This document shows positions 24,493 through 36,527 of a stretch of DNA of 64,000 bases, piece by piece. Both the position numbers and the translations under genes were made by a program. The notes beneath the pieces are model-generated. The model worked only from the letters and a program-made list of their open reading frames with translations, was not told the origin of the DNA and ran no database searches. Position 1 is the first letter of the stretch. The number at the start of each line of letters is the position of its first letter. Location of the stretch: the NCBI RefSeq assembly GCF_003130255.1, contig NZ_NRCN01000001.1:1296501-1360500 (forward strand), read 5' to 3'. This DNA comes from Aggregatibacter kilianii. Lineage in GTDB: Bacteria > Pseudomonadota > Gammaproteobacteria > Enterobacterales > Pasteurellaceae.

Positions 24493-25356
24493 TTACTCAA
24501 GGTTTTGAATTTGTTCGCGCATTTGCTCAATTAACACTTTCAGCTCAATGGCGGAATTAGTTACATCGACATTGATGGATTTGGATGCCAAGGTGTTGGA
24601 TTCGCGGTTGAGCTCTTGCATCATGAAATCCAACTTGCGTCCCACTGCACCGCCTTTGCGCAGAATGTTTTGCGTTTCTTTGACGTGTAATTGCAAACGA
24701 TCTAATTCTTCCGCCACATCAATGCGTTGCGCCAACATAATCAGCTCTTGCTCTAAACGTTGCGGATCCGGCTGTAGTTGCACTTCTTCAAACCGTTGCA
24801 AAATGCGATCGCGTTGCCATTGTAAAATCTCCGGCATTTTTGACCGCACTTTTTGCTGTTCTGCATTGATGGCGTCAAGGCGTTGTGTCAGTAACGTGTG
24901 GATTTTTTCTCCTTCGCGTTGACGCATGGCGATAAATTCGCTTACGACCTGCTCAAAGGCGACCAATAAATCCTGACTGATTAAATCCACATCCTGCTCA
25001 GGCACTTCTACTACACCCGGGTAGCGTAATACGTCGGTTAAATTGAATTCGCCTTCGCCTGCCTGTTGTTTCAACCATTGCAAAGATTGCAACACTTGAG
25101 TGGCGAGTTCTTGATTAATGTGTAATTCGGCGGCAGTTTGTTTTTTATTATCAATACGCAGGGTACATTCGATTTTGCCGCGGGTGAGTTTTTGGCGTAG
25201 CGATTCACGCAAGGTGTTTTCAAGACTGCGAAATTGTTCCGGCAGACGGAAAAAGGTTTCCAGATAACGTTGATTAACCGAACGAATTTCCCAAACCGCA
25301 TTTCCCCAATCTTTTTTGATTTCCAAACTGGCGAATGCCGTCATGCTATAAATCAT
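24493..25356 (-). CDS. yicC: YicC-family endoribonuclease
   Basis: YicC is a conserved cytoplasmic RNase implicated in stationary phase and small-RNA decay. The 287 aa equal the E. coli protein. It starts MIYSMTAFAS, has WEIRSVNQRYLE and FRLPEQFRSLE in the N-domain, a long helical middle and the C-terminal DUF1732 motif MQELNRESNTLASKS. The RBS GAAGGAATTATT supports ATG 25356; the longer frame to 25476 overlaps the rph promoter. It is divergent from rph. Confidence 0.94.
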   Translation of the reverse strand: MIYSMTAFASLEIKKDWGNAVWEIRSVNQRYLETFFRLPEQFRSLENTLRESLRQKLTRGKIECTLRIDNKKQTAAELHINQELATQVLQSLQWLKQQAGEGEFNLTDVLRYPGVVEVPEQDVDLISQDLLVAFEQVVSEFIAMRQREGEKIHTLLTQRLDAINAEQQKVRSKMPEILQWQRDRILQRFEEVQLQPDPQRLEQELIMLAQRIDVAEELDRLQLHVKETQNILRKGGAVGRKLDFMMQELNRESNTLASKSINVDVTNSAIELKVLIEQMREQIQNLE

Positions 25357-25474
25357 AATAATTCCTTCATTTCTGTGCCGTAAAATTTGCATTCTATTGT
25401 ACTGCCAAATTTCGTTTCTGTCAGTTTGCGTGCTAAAATAGCGCGATTTTTTATTGCTTAACGAGGAATTTTTC

Positions 25475-26191
25475 ATGCGTCCGAATCAACGTGCCAATAA
25501 CCAAACCCGCCCGATTAAAATCACCCGTCATTACACCAAACATGCGGAAGGTTCCGTGCTGGTGGAGTTCGGCGACACCAAAGTGTTGTGTACCGCCACG
25601 GTGGAAGAGGGCGTACCGCGCTTTTTGAAAGGGTTGGGACAAGGTTGGGTGACCGCGGAATACGGTATGTTGCCACGTTCCACCCACAGCCGTATGCAAC
25701 GTGAAGCGGCAAAAGGCAAGCAAGGCGGCCGTACTTTGGAAATTCAGCGCTTAATCGCCCGTTCTCTACGTGCCATGGTAGATTTGGAAGCCCTCGGTGA
25801 GCGCTGCATCACATTGGACTGCGATGTGATTCAAGCGGACGGCGGTACTCGCACAGCCTCTATTACCGGTGCTTGCGTGGCGTTATGTGATGCATTGAAT
25901 GGTTTGGTGGCAAATGGCACATTAAGCAAAAATCCGTTGAAAGGATTGGTGGCGGCAATTTCTGTCGGCATTGTGGATGGTGAAGCAGTATGTGATTTGG
26001 AATATGTGGAAGATTCTGCTGCGGAAACGGACATGAACGTGGTGATGATGGAAGATGGTCGCATGATTGAAGTGCAAGGTACCGCAGAAGGCGAACCGTT
26101 CAGTCACGAGGAATTATTAACCTTATTAGATCTTGCTAAACAAGGTTGCGACATCATTTTCCAAACCCAACGTGCGGCACTGGCTGATTAG
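25475..26191 (+). CDS. rph: Ribonuclease PH
   Basis: Phosphorolytic 3'-5' exoribonuclease that trims tRNA precursors. Length 238 aa equals E. coli RNase PH. Motifs include [32 protein letters not shown] and the active-site [29 protein letters not shown] lies 8 bases before ATG 25475; the upstream TTG at 25454 lies before this RBS. pyrE follows after 11 bases, as in E. coli. Confidence 0.97.
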   Translation: MRPNQRANNQTRPIKITRHYTKHAEGSVLVEFGDTKVLCTATVEEGVPRFLKGLGQGWVTAEYGMLPRSTHSRMQREAAKGKQGGRTLEIQRLIARSLRAMVDLEALGERCITLDCDVIQADGGTRTASITGACVALCDALNGLVANGTLSKNPLKGLVAAISVGIVDGEAVCDLEYVEDSAAETDMNVVMMEDGRMIEVQGTAEGEPFSHEELLTLLDLAKQGCDIIFQTQRAALAD

Positions 26192-26202
26192 GGACACGAA
26201 AG

Positions 26203-26844
26203 ATGGAAGCCTACAAACAACAGTTTATTGAATTCGCCCTTGCCCGTCAGGTATTAAAATTCGGCGAATTCACCTTGAAATCCGGCCGTGTCAGTCCTTA
26301 TTTTTTTAACGCGGGATTATTCAACACCGGTGCGGACTTGGCCCGTTTAGGCGGATTTTATGCCGCTGCCTTGCAAGCTGCCGGATTGCAATACGATGTG
26401 ATTTTTGGCCCGGCGTACAAAGGCATTCCTATCGCCACTGCTGTTTCAGTTGCGTTGTTTAATCAATTTAATGTGGATAAACCGGTATGTTTTAACCGCA
26501 AAGAAGCCAAAGATCACGGCGAAGGCGGCAATTTAATCGGCAGCCCGTTACGCGGCAAGGTGTTATTGGTGGACGATGTGATCACTGCCGGCACGGCAAT
26601 TCGTGAATCCATGCAGTTGATTCAGGCAAATAACGCGCAATTAAGTGCGGTGTTAATTGCTTTAAACCGCCAAGAGCGTGGTAACGGTGAGCTTTCTGCC
26701 ATTCAGGAAGTAGAACGTGATTACCAATGCAACGTACTGTCCATTATTGATTTTGCCGATTTAATGGCGTTTATTGAAACAAGGGCGGAATACCAACAAT
26801 ATTTGCCGACCATGCGCGCTTATCGTGAGCAGTACGGTATCTAA
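26203..26844 (+). CDS. pyrE: Orotate phosphoribosyltransferase
   Basis: Joins orotate and PRPP to OMP in pyrimidine synthesis. The 213 aa have the [16 protein letters not shown] start region, [10 protein letters not shown] and the PRPP loop [16 protein letters not shown]. It is co-transcribed with rph. A USS lies in the coding region (26644) and a widely spaced inverted USS pair (26851-26910) follows the stop. Confidence 0.97.
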   Translation: MEAYKQQFIEFALARQVLKFGEFTLKSGRVSPYFFNAGLFNTGADLARLGGFYAAALQAAGLQYDVIFGPAYKGIPIATAVSVALFNQFNVDKPVCFNRKEAKDHGEGGNLIGSPLRGKVLLVDDVITAGTAIRESMQLIQANNAQLSAVLIALNRQERGNGELSAIQEVERDYQCNVLSIIDFADLMAFIETRAEYQQYLPTMRAYREQYGI

Positions 26845-26931
26845 CTAATCTAAAGTGCGGTTGTTTTTAGCGATGTTTTTGAAATTTACTTGGAAAATCT
26901 ACCGCACTTTTTTAACCTTAACGGAGTGACA

Positions 26932-27780
26932 ATGAATTTTATTGGAAAATTTTTAGGTGCCATTATCGGCTTTCGGTTGGGCGGTTTTTTCGGCATGTTG
27001 GCAGGGATTTTTCTTGGCCACCTCGCCGATAAAAAATTGTATGAACTGGGCACGGTAAGCTCCACTTTTTTCAAAAATAAAACTACCCGCCAGTTACTCT
27101 TTATGCAAACCACCTTTGCGGTGCTTGGGCATTTAAGCAAAGCCAAAGGACGTGTGACGGAAGAAGACATTCAACTGGCGAACCATTTAATGAGTCATAT
27201 GCAATTGGACGATGCCGGTCGCCGTTTAGCGCAAGAAGCATTTAATCGTGGCAAACAGACAGATTTCCCGCTTCGTCAGGTGATTCGTGAATTTCGTCTC
27301 GGTTGTGGTCAACGTGGCGATTTATTGCGCGCGTTTTTATCGGTTCAACTCCAAGCAGCCTTTTCTGACGGACAATTGCATGATAATGAAAAAAGTGTGC
27401 TGTTTGTGGTGGCGGAAGAACTCGGTTTATCCCGCGTCCAATTTGAGCAAATGTTGGCAATGGAAATGGCGGCGCGTCAATTTACCCGTGGCGGTTTTTA
27501 TCAACAGCAACATTCAGGCTATCAAGGCGGTTATCAACACCAATCCCAACAATCGTCTTCCGGTCCGACATTAGACGATGCTTATAAAGTTCTTGGCGTC
27601 ACGGCAGCGGACGATCAACCTACGGTAAAACGTGCTTATCGTCGTTTAATGAATGAAAATCATCCGGACAAATTGGTGGCGAAAGGTTTGCCGCCGGAAA
27701 TGATGGAAATGGCGAAAGAAAAAGCGCAGCAAATTCAAGCGGCGTACGATTTAATTTGCAAAGCCAAAGGCTGGAAATAA
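26932..27780 (+). CDS. djlA: Co-chaperone DjlA
   Basis: Membrane-anchored DnaJ-like protein that stimulates DnaK ATPase. The 282 aa start with a Gly-rich single membrane segment (IGKFLGAIIGFRLGGFFGM), followed by a TerB-like helical domain (about 60-180), a Gln/Gly/Ser-rich linker and a C-terminal J-domain with the HPD motif in NENHPDKLVAKG. ATG 26932 has RBS ACGGAG; the TTG at 26890 falls in the USS. dusC begins three bases after its stop. Confidence 0.95.
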   Translation: MNFIGKFLGAIIGFRLGGFFGMLAGIFLGHLADKKLYELGTVSSTFFKNKTTRQLLFMQTTFAVLGHLSKAKGRVTEEDIQLANHLMSHMQLDDAGRRLAQEAFNRGKQTDFPLRQVIREFRLGCGQRGDLLRAFLSVQLQAAFSDGQLHDNEKSVLFVVAEELGLSRVQFEQMLAMEMAARQFTRGGFYQQQHSGYQGGYQHQSQQSSSGPTLDDAYKVLGVTAADDQPTVKRAYRRLMNENHPDKLVAKGLPPEMMEMAKEKAQQIQAAYDLICKAKGWK

Positions 27781-27783
27781 CCT

Positions 27784-28725
27784 TTGCGCGTCATTTTAGC
27801 CCCAATGCAGGGCGTACTTGATCCGCTGGTGCGGCAATTATTAACGGAAGTGAACGACTATGATTTGTGCATTTCCGAATTTGTCCGCGTGGTGGATCAA
27901 CGCCTGCCGGCGAAAGTGTTTTATCGCCTTTGCCCTGAATTACACCAACAGGGCTTTACCCCAAGCGGCACCCCGGTGCGCGTGCAACTGCTCGGACAAC
28001 ATCCTCAATGGTTGGCGGAAAACGCCGAACTTGCCATTCAATTAGGTTCCCACGGCGTTGATTTAAACTGTGGCTGTCCGTCGAAAACCGTCAACGGTAG
28101 CAACGGTGGCGCTTCTTTGTTAAAACAACCGGAACTTATCTACCAAGCCACTAAAGCCATCCGTCAAGCCGTACCGCAAGAACAGGCAGTCAGCGTTAAA
28201 GTGCGCTTAGGTTGGGATTCTACGGAATTCGCTTATGACATTGCCGATGCGGTGCAACAAGGCGGGGCGACCGAAATTGCCATTCATGGACGCACCAAAA
28301 CGGATGGCTATCGCGCTGATCGCATCAACTGGCAAAAGGTCGGTGAAATCCGCCAAAAACTCAATATTCCTGTCATCGCCAACGGTGAAATTTGGCGCTG
28401 GGGAGACGGACAACGATGCCTCACAATGACCGGCTGCGATGATCTGATGGTCGGTCGCGGTGCGCTAAATATACCTAATTTAAGTCGTGTACTAAAACAT
28501 AACGATGCCCCGTTAAACTGGTCTGAGATCATGCCAATTCTGTGCAAATATGCCGCACTGGAAAATTGCCATGATAGCGGTTTTTACCATGTAGCGCGCA
28601 TTAAGCAATGGTTGCAGTATTTGAAGTGTGAATATGCAGAGGCCTCGAGCTTGTTTGAAGTGGTGAAGCGTTGTCATGACGCAGTAGAGTTAAAAAGGCT
28701 TTTAGATTATTATGGCTTAAATTGA
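27784..28725 (+). CDS. dusC: tRNA-dihydrouridine(16) synthase
   Basis: FMN enzyme that reduces U16 in the tRNA D-loop with NADPH. The 313 aa run parallel to E. coli Dus[21 protein letters not shown], the catalytic Cys98 in [24 protein letters not shown] and [13 protein letters not shown]. The start is TTG, 3 bases after the djlA stop; no ATG is available that keeps the conserved first strand. It probably depends on translation of djlA. Confidence 0.94.
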   Translation: MRVILAPMQGVLDPLVRQLLTEVNDYDLCISEFVRVVDQRLPAKVFYRLCPELHQQGFTPSGTPVRVQLLGQHPQWLAENAELAIQLGSHGVDLNCGCPSKTVNGSNGGASLLKQPELIYQATKAIRQAVPQEQAVSVKVRLGWDSTEFAYDIADAVQQGGATEIAIHGRTKTDGYRADRINWQKVGEIRQKLNIPVIANGEIWRWGDGQRCLTMTGCDDLMVGRGALNIPNLSRVLKHNDAPLNWSEIMPILCKYAALENCHDSGFYHVARIKQWLQYLKCEYAEASSLFEVVKRCHDAVELKRLLDYYGLN

Positions 28726-29046
28726 TTTGACTGATATAAATCGAGTTTTTCTCGATGAGAAATCTACGTTTTACTTGTTCTTCTTAATTATATTTATAAA
28801 AAAACTCCGCAGAACCTATAACATTTTTTTGCTTAATAATGTGAATTAGTCAATCTTCACGTTAAGTTTATATTAATTATTTATGTTTAAAATATCGAAA
28901 ATAAAACGATTTTCGGAGAAACATATCTAATGGATTGTAAGCAAGAGGACATTTTACCGTACTAAATTTCGTGAGATTTTGTATAAAAAATATAACAATA
29001 GCCCGCCTTGAAAGGCGCTAATACCAAACATTAATTCGGAGAAATT
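28726..29046. other. AT-rich gap between dusC and the glycosyltransferase gene
   Basis: No ORF or RNA gene is visible. A small hairpin TCGAG/CTCGA (28741-28755) follows dusC without a T-run, and CGCCTT-GA-AAGGCG (29004-29017) stands 29 bases before the next start. The right half is likely promoter DNA for the glycosyltransferase gene, but no clear -35/-10 pair stands out. Confidence 0.5.
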
Positions 29047-29784
29047 ATGACGATTAAGCAACAATGCAGTATAGTGATTATTACCTTGAATGAAGAACGG
29101 AACATCGCCAATTTACTTGATGATTTATGCCGGCAGAGCCACAAAGATTTTGAAGTTATCGTGGTTGATAGCGCCAGTACTGATGCAACGGTTGAAACCG
29201 CACAAAAATTTGCTGATCGTCTTGATTTAAAAACCATCGTTATGGATGCGCGTGGCACGAGTCTAGGGCGTAACACCGGCGCAGAAAATGCCAGTTATGA
29301 ACGTTTGTTGTTTTTAGATGCGGATGTTCGGTTACAACCTGATTTTCTCGAAAAATCTCTTACTTTGTTGGAAAAAACGGGGGTATGGGTCGCGGGTGGA
29401 CGTATCGGTAGCAGTGACAATGCGTTTTTAACACGCCTTGGTATCGGTATTTTTGATTGGACTATGTGGTTAACTCAGTTTTTCTTTCCTACCTGTACTG
29501 GCGCCTGTATTTTCAGTACAAAAACTGTTCATCGTACTATCGGTGGATTTGATCTCTCTATTCGGCTTTGCGAAGACTGTGATTATGTTAACCGTGCCAG
29601 TAAAACTTTTCGCTTTAGAATGTTGCCGATTCATTTTGAGTTCAATCCGCGTCGTTTAAAACAAGATGGCGTTTTCCATCTTGGCGGAGTGTATTTGCGC
29701 GCCAATATCCGACGTTTTTTTAAAGGTGAATTGCGGAATAATGAAATTGACTATCCGTTTGGCCATTATAAGGACAAACAATAA
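29047..29784 (+). CDS. Family 2 glycosyltransferase
   Basis: A GT-A fold glycosyltransferase, 245 aa, cytoplasmic or membrane-associated. It begins with the GT2 start IVIITLNEERNIANLLDDL, followed by VVDSASTDATVE (nucleotide binding), GRNTGAENA, the DXD-like FLDADVRLQ and the base-like CEDCDYVNRA. Hydrophobic stretches around residues 135-165 may contact the membrane. RBS TCGGAG precedes ATG 29047. The stop overlaps the DedA gene's start, so both probably act on the same lipid- or polyprenyl-linked material. Acceptor and sugar are unknown. Confidence 0.85.
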   Translation: MTIKQQCSIVIITLNEERNIANLLDDLCRQSHKDFEVIVVDSASTDATVETAQKFADRLDLKTIVMDARGTSLGRNTGAENASYERLLFLDADVRLQPDFLEKSLTLLEKTGVWVAGGRIGSSDNAFLTRLGIGIFDWTMWLTQFFFPTCTGACIFSTKTVHRTIGGFDLSIRLCEDCDYVNRASKTFRFRMLPIHFEFNPRRLKQDGVFHLGGVYLRANIRRFFKGELRNNEIDYPFGHYKDKQ

Positions 29785-30293
29785 TGCCAGCATGGTTGGC
29801 GGCATGCTTCTATTCCCCCTATTTGCCGATTATTCTTCTCATTGGCTCATTTGGCGATGCCTTTTTGCCTACCGCACTTTTTATTTGGGGAGAAATATTT
29901 TTTGTCGCGGGCGGTTATGCCGTTGCGCTACATGAGCAATATTGGATTATTCTGCTTATTTGGCTTGGTGCAATAGGTGGCGACTGCATTAGTTATATGA
30001 TCGGTTGCCATTATGGTATGGCCTTATTGAATCAACTTACCCGCAAACGTCCTAAGTTACGTTTGAACGCTCAACGTGCAAGACGTTTAATTCAACGCAA
30101 AGGCGCTCTTACGTTGGTGCTTGCCAGAATTTCAGGGCCGGTGTCAAAGTTCACGCCTTTTATGGCAGGAAGCCTGAAGATGCCTTTTTTCCCGTTTCTT
30201 ATCGCCAGTATCATCGGTGTGTTGATTGGCACCGCGCAATTTATTTTTGCCGGTTGGGCATTAGCCAAAGGGATTGATTTATGGGGAAGATAA
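29784..30293 (+). CDS. DedA/VTT-family membrane protein
   Basis: Small (169 aa) inner-membrane protein of the DedA superfamily, some of whose members flip polyprenyl phosphate or phosphatidylethanolamine. The VTT signature is visible: a re-entrant hydrophobic start with FGDAFLPTALFIWGE, GGDCISYMIGCHYG, and LARISGPVSKFTPFMAGSLKM. It is shorter than E. coli DedA proteins (about 200-220). It starts inside the glycosyltransferase stop (TAATG), indicating translational coupling. Confidence 0.82.
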   Translation: MPAWLAACFYSPYLPIILLIGSFGDAFLPTALFIWGEIFFVAGGYAVALHEQYWIILLIWLGAIGGDCISYMIGCHYGMALLNQLTRKRPKLRLNAQRARRLIQRKGALTLVLARISGPVSKFTPFMAGSLKMPFFPFLIASIIGVLIGTAQFIFAGWALAKGIDLWGR

Positions 30294-30453
30294 TCAAGGT
30301 GAGGGTAAAATTTTAAGTCAGCCTGTTTTATAGATATTGTCATTGTCCGTTATCAGAATCACAAAATAAAAAAACGATTTTAAAAACGACCGCACTTTTT
30401 TACCTATTTCATCATTTCTTCTGTAAACAGCAACAAAGCCGGAATAAAAATGG

Positions 30454-30472
30454 GAGACCTGTATAAGGTCTC
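30454..30472 (-). terminator. Terminator after hitC
   Basis: GAGACCT and AGGTCTC form a hairpin 18 bases past the hitC stop; the minus strand continues CCCATTTTTATT. Confidence 0.65.
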
Positions 30473-30489
30473 ATGAGACAAAACCGTTC

Positions 30490-31551
30490 TTATTCCCCAT
30501 AAAACAATCCCGTTCCATACAAATAAACGTCAACCCTATCTCCTACACACAACTCAATTCCATGATGTTCTTCTAACTCAATTTCGAAGCCATTTATTTC
30601 AATTCGAATCGCCGTTATTTTGCCTTTGAATTCCACGTGGCGGACGATGGCGTTAAAAAGTGCGGTGGAATTTTGCGGTGTTTTTGACAAGTAGAATTGT
30701 TCCGGGCGGAGGAGTAGCGTGCCTGTTTGTTGTCCTTGGCTTTTGTCTATCACGGCAATGTCACCCAATTGACAGTGTGCTGTTGAAGGTGAATTTAAGG
30801 TTGCCGGCAACACAATGCTTTCGCCGATAAAGGTCGCCGTGCTGAGGTGTTGTGGCGACCAATAAAGGGTGCGTGGATCGGCGATTTGTAGGATTTCTCC
30901 ATTTTGCAGCACCGCGATTTTATCCGCATAACGCAAGGCTTCGTCGCGATCGTGGGTGACGAAAACGGCAGAGGTGCCACTTTGGCGGAGTGCTTGCAAC
31001 ATATCATGGCGAATTTGTTGGCGCAGGTGCTCGTCTAAGGCACTGAACGGTTCATCCAGTAAGATCAGTTCTGGATTCGGGGCGATAGCGCGCGCCAAGG
31101 CAACACGTTGTTGTTGTCCGCCGGAAAGTTGGTGCGGGAAACGGTTGGCAAGTGCGGTAATACCGGTGAGCGCCATCACTTCTTCGATGCGTTCTCGCTC
31201 TTCCGCGGAGCGACCTTTGCCATCGCCCAAGCCATAAGCAATGTTGCGATATACATTCATGTGTGGAAATAACACACCTTCCTGCACCACATAACCCAAA
31301 TGGCGCTGTTGCGTCGGCACGTTGCAATTTGCGCCGAAAATCAACCGCTCTTTTAACCAAATTTCGCCATGGTCAGCCTGCTCAAAGCCTGCGATGGTGC
31401 GCAATAAGGTGGTTTTGCCACAGCCCGATGCGCCTAATAAAAACAAGATTTCACCGCTGTTTAGCTGCAAGGAAATATCACGCAGAACATGAAGTTGGTT
31501 GAAATATTTATTGATGTGATGAAGTCGTAATAAAGGTTGATTTATTTGCAT
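30490..31551 (-). CDS. hitC: Ferric iron ABC transporter ATPase
   Basis: Energises Fe3+ import through HitB (FbpC/AfuC family), 353 aa. ATPase motifs: Walker A GASGCGKTTLL, signature LSGGQQQR, Walker B LILLDEPFSALD and switch VTHD. A TOBE-type regulatory domain fills residues from about 240 and includes NSTALFN encoded by a USS (30658). It begins 14 bases after hitB. Last gene of hitABC. Confidence 0.93.
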   Translation of the reverse strand: MQINQPLLRLHHINKYFNQLHVLRDISLQLNSGEILFLLGASGCGKTTLLRTIAGFEQADHGEIWLKERLIFGANCNVPTQQRHLGYVVQEGVLFPHMNVYRNIAYGLGDGKGRSAEERERIEEVMALTGITALANRFPHQLSGGQQQRVALARAIAPNPELILLDEPFSALDEHLRQQIRHDMLQALRQSGTSAVFVTHDRDEALRYADKIAVLQNGEILQIADPRTLYWSPQHLSTATFIGESIVLPATLNSPSTAHCQLGDIAVIDKSQGQQTGTLLLRPEQFYLSKTPQNSTALFNAIVRHVEFKGKITAIRIEINGFEIELEEHHGIELCVGDRVDVYLYGTGLFYGE

Positions 31552-31565
31552 AGGGCTTAACTTTA

Positions 31566-33086
31566 TTATTTAAACGCATATTTTTTCAATAAAAACACCG
31601 GAATGCCGGAAAATAGCACTAACATCACGGCATAAGGTGTGGCGGCGGCATATTGGGCATCACTGGTGTATTCCCAAACGGCGATGGATAAGGTTTTGAT
31701 GTCGTTCGGGGTGAGTAATAAAGTGGCGGTGAGTTCTTTCATCAGGTTTAGAAATACCAATGCAAACGCAGCGGCAATGCCCGGCAACATAGCGGGAATG
31801 GTGAGCGTGCGGAAAATATAAAAATGACTACGCCCAAGGCTTTGCCCCACTTTTTCGACGTTATCGGAGATTTGTTCCAAGGAGCTACGCAACGTGGTTT
31901 GCGCCATTGGCAAATACAACATGAAATAGGCGACCACCACCATGAGGAACGTTTGGTAGAAAGAATAAGCGTAGTTAATGGTGAAATACACCAACGACAA
32001 GGCGATAACCAAACCCGGCACGGCGTGCAATAAATAAGGCAGGCGGTCAATCCACACGGTGAGGCGGTTGCGATAACGCACGGCGCTCCAAACGAGCGGC
32101 AGGGCGCAAAGCACGGTGAGCCCTGCGCCTAAACCGGAAACCATCAAAGAATTGCTGAAGGCTTCGAAAAAGGCGGAAAAATCCACCGCACTTTCAATGG
32201 ACGTGCCTACGATCATCCAGTGAATCAACATGGTGAGCGGTACGCCGATGCTGAGGATAAAAATCGTTAGGAAAAAAATGACAGCCAAGAGTTGCTTGCC
32301 GGCCGTTAAATTTTTTACCGGATAAGGACGGGTAACGCCTTTGCCACTGTTGTACAGGGTTTGTTGTCCACGAAAGAAAATTTCGCCAAACACGATCAAA
32401 GCGCAAATCACCATTAACACCGCCGACAACAATGCCGCCGTATTGTTGTTAAAGGCCATTTCATACTCTTGGAAAATAGCGGTGGTGAAGGTTTGATAAT
32501 TTAAAATCGACACGGCACCGAATTCCACCAACATATGCAACGCGATTAATAAAACACTGCTGCCGATGGCGGGTTTTAACTGTGGAAATATGGCGTGCCA
32601 AAAGGTGTAACGGCGGTTTTTGCCAAGGGAAAGACTGACTTCCTCCAATGAGCGATCCAGTCGTTTTAAGGTGGCGGCAACAGGCAAATAGGCAAGCGGA
32701 AAGGAGCTTAAGGTCATAATGCCAATCGTGCCCCAAAAGCCCTCGACGCTAAAGGTGAGGCTAATCCAGGTAAAACAACTGACGAAGGCTGGAATGCACA
32801 ACGGCAATGTCATCGCCACCTGAAAAAAGGGCTTACCCCAAAAGCGATAGCGTTCTAACAAAAAGGCGCAAACCGTGCCGAGAATGATAGAAAATGTCGT
32901 CACACACACCATTAACAACAACGTATTGCTCAACAGGTCCCACATACGTGGTCGCCAAAGCAGTTCAATACTGCGCACCCAACCCACATCAACAGCTCTA
33001 ACTACCACATAGAGAAAGGGCAAAATCAACGGCAAACTGATAAGAATAATCAAGGCGGTTAGCCAAAACGGAGGATTACGGTTCAA
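31566..33086 (-). CDS. hitB: Ferric iron ABC transporter permease
   Basis: Inner-membrane permease that accepts Fe3+ from HitA. It is a fused permease of about 12 helices with two BPD_transp_1 halves, each with an EAA-like loop (SLSLGKNRRYTFWHAIFPQL and KVGQSLGRSHFYIFRTLTIP). I take TTG 33086 (MNRNPPFWLT), which has AAAAGGAC 7 bases upstream and gives 506 aa, the length I recall for H. influenzae HitB. The longer GTG start at 33122 lies inside a hairpin and is unlikely. Confidence 0.92.
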   Translation of the reverse strand: MNRNPPFWLTALIILISLPLILPFLYVVVRAVDVGWVRSIELLWRPRMWDLLSNTLLLMVCVTTFSIILGTVCAFLLERYRFWGKPFFQVAMTLPLCIPAFVSCFTWISLTFSVEGFWGTIGIMTLSSFPLAYLPVAATLKRLDRSLEEVSLSLGKNRRYTFWHAIFPQLKPAIGSSVLLIALHMLVEFGAVSILNYQTFTTAIFQEYEMAFNNNTAALLSAVLMVICALIVFGEIFFRGQQTLYNSGKGVTRPYPVKNLTAGKQLLAVIFFLTIFILSIGVPLTMLIHWMIVGTSIESAVDFSAFFEAFSNSLMVSGLGAGLTVLCALPLVWSAVRYRNRLTVWIDRLPYLLHAVPGLVIALSLVYFTINYAYSFYQTFLMVVVAYFMLYLPMAQTTLRSSLEQISDNVEKVGQSLGRSHFYIFRTLTIPAMLPGIAAAFALVFLNLMKELTATLLLTPNDIKTLSIAVWEYTSDAQYAAATPYAVMLVLFSGIPVFLLKKYAFK

Positions 33087-33114
33087 GGGCTTGTCCTTTT
33101 GATTTTTTAACGAC

Positions 33115-33142
33115 AAAGGCACGCGTTTGGGCGCGTGCCTTT
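33115..33142 (-). terminator. Hairpin between hitA and hitB
   Basis: AAAGGCACGCG and CGCGTGCCTTT form a perfect 11-bp stem with loop TTTGGG. It lies 44 bases past the hitA stop, a classic place for an attenuator that leaves much more binding-protein mRNA than permease mRNA. Core shared with hairpins at 2523 and 11239. Confidence 0.75.
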
Positions 33143-33185
33143 AATAGTATTTATTGAGACGGCATAACAAGCCCGCCTGACAAGA

Positions 33186-34196
<1,011 letters not shown>

Positions 34197-34259
34197 TTAA
34201 ATGATGTGATTTAAATAGATTGTTTCCTAAATGTTTAATTTTAACGGCGTTTATTCTAA

Positions 34260-34291
34260 GAGAATATTCTCATAAACGCAAATTATTCTCA
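34260..34291. promoter_or_regulatory. Fur-like operator upstream of hitA
   Basis: Contains the perfect palindrome GAGAATATTCTC (34260-34271) and two ATTCTCA half-sites 19 bases apart. These resemble the GATAAT/ATTATC hexamers of a Fur box, and the gene is an iron importer. Confidence 0.5.
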
Positions 34292-34369
34292 ATATTAAAA
34301 TTGGGTTTTTAAGGTAGAAAGTGCGGTAGATTTTTTCAGTGAATTTGGGGGAGAGAAAGAATAAAAAAG

Positions 34370-34398
34370 AAAACGGTCGTATTTGATACGACCGTTTT
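34370..34398 (-). terminator. Terminator after purB
   Basis: AAAACGGTCGTAT and ATACGACCGTTTT form a perfect 13-bp stem, with C/T-rich TCTTTTTTATT downstream on the minus strand. Confidence 0.9.
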
Positions 34399-34405
34399 TT
34401 ATACG

Positions 34406-35776
<1,371 letters not shown>

Positions 35777-35789
35777 TTAAAGCTCCATA

Positions 35790-36401
35790 TTAAAGAGAAG
35801 AAAGAATTTGTTGTGCCATGGCGGCGATTTTGCTACGGAAAAACAACACTTGCCATTTGGTGCCGCCCACTTGTTGCCACAAAACGGCGGAACGAATGCC
35901 GGCCAGTAAGGCCGCACGAATGCGGTTTTGTGTGCTTAACTGTTGTAAATATTGAGTGGCTCCGGTGACTTGGATGCGGCGGCCTAACGGACTGATGACA
36001 TCCACATAAATACCGGCAAAATTAGACAGCATTTGTTCGTCCAGCAGCTGGTAATGTTCCAACTGCGTTGGCAAATATTGAATGCGACGGGCCAGTTCCT
36101 GCTTGGCTTGTGGCGTTTTATTCAATTTCCCCGCTAATGCTAAAAGGCTTAACCAATAACGGCTTAGTTCCGGTTCGCTGCCGTTGAGTTGTTCGCAAAG
36201 TGTGGTTAAGCCCAATTTCAGATGACGCACATCACCGCCAAAAACATCCAATGTGGTGTTCGGTGCGGTTTGGAGTAAGCTCTTCAGACTGGTTTCCAAC
36301 GCCGCTTGATCAGCATCGCCGTTTAATGCAAGTTGTTGCACGAGTTTTGCTGCTTGGCATACACCGGCGAGCGCAAGGGTAATATCGTAGTAATTTGCCA
36401 T
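35790..36401 (-). CDS. hflD: High-frequency lysogenisation protein HflD homolog
   Basis: HflD is a peripheral membrane protein that in E. coli counters phage lambda CII; its cell role is unclear. The 203 aa, mostly helical, show the family's [22 protein letters not shown] start and [22 protein letters not shown]. It is upstream of purB in the same operon, the arrangement shared by many gammaproteobacteria. Confidence 0.92.
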   Translation of the reverse strand: MANYYDITLALAGVCQAAKLVQQLALNGDADQAALETSLKSLLQTAPNTTLDVFGGDVRHLKLGLTTLCEQLNGSEPELSRYWLSLLALAGKLNKTPQAKQELARRIQYLPTQLEHYQLLDEQMLSNFAGIYVDVISPLGRRIQVTGATQYLQQLSTQNRIRAALLAGIRSAVLWQQVGGTKWQVLFFRSKIAAMAQQILSSL

Positions 36402-36527
36402 TGAGGTTTTACGAGAATTGAATAAAAAGAATACGAAAAAGTAGGCGGTAATATAGCATTTTTCTGTTATATTTTAAAGGCAATCGGCAATGCCGACGAA
36501 ATCAATAAAGCGAAAAAGGAGAAAACG

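Noticed and set aside
28441..28725. Possible frameshift in dusC because it starts with TTG
   Set aside because: The frame is intact over the whole gene and aligns end to end with E. coli DusC; TTG starts are acceptable.
33087..33122. N-terminal extension of HitB from GTG 33122
   Set aside because: The GTG lies in the hitA-hitB hairpin; TTG 33086 has a good RBS and gives the usual 506 aa.
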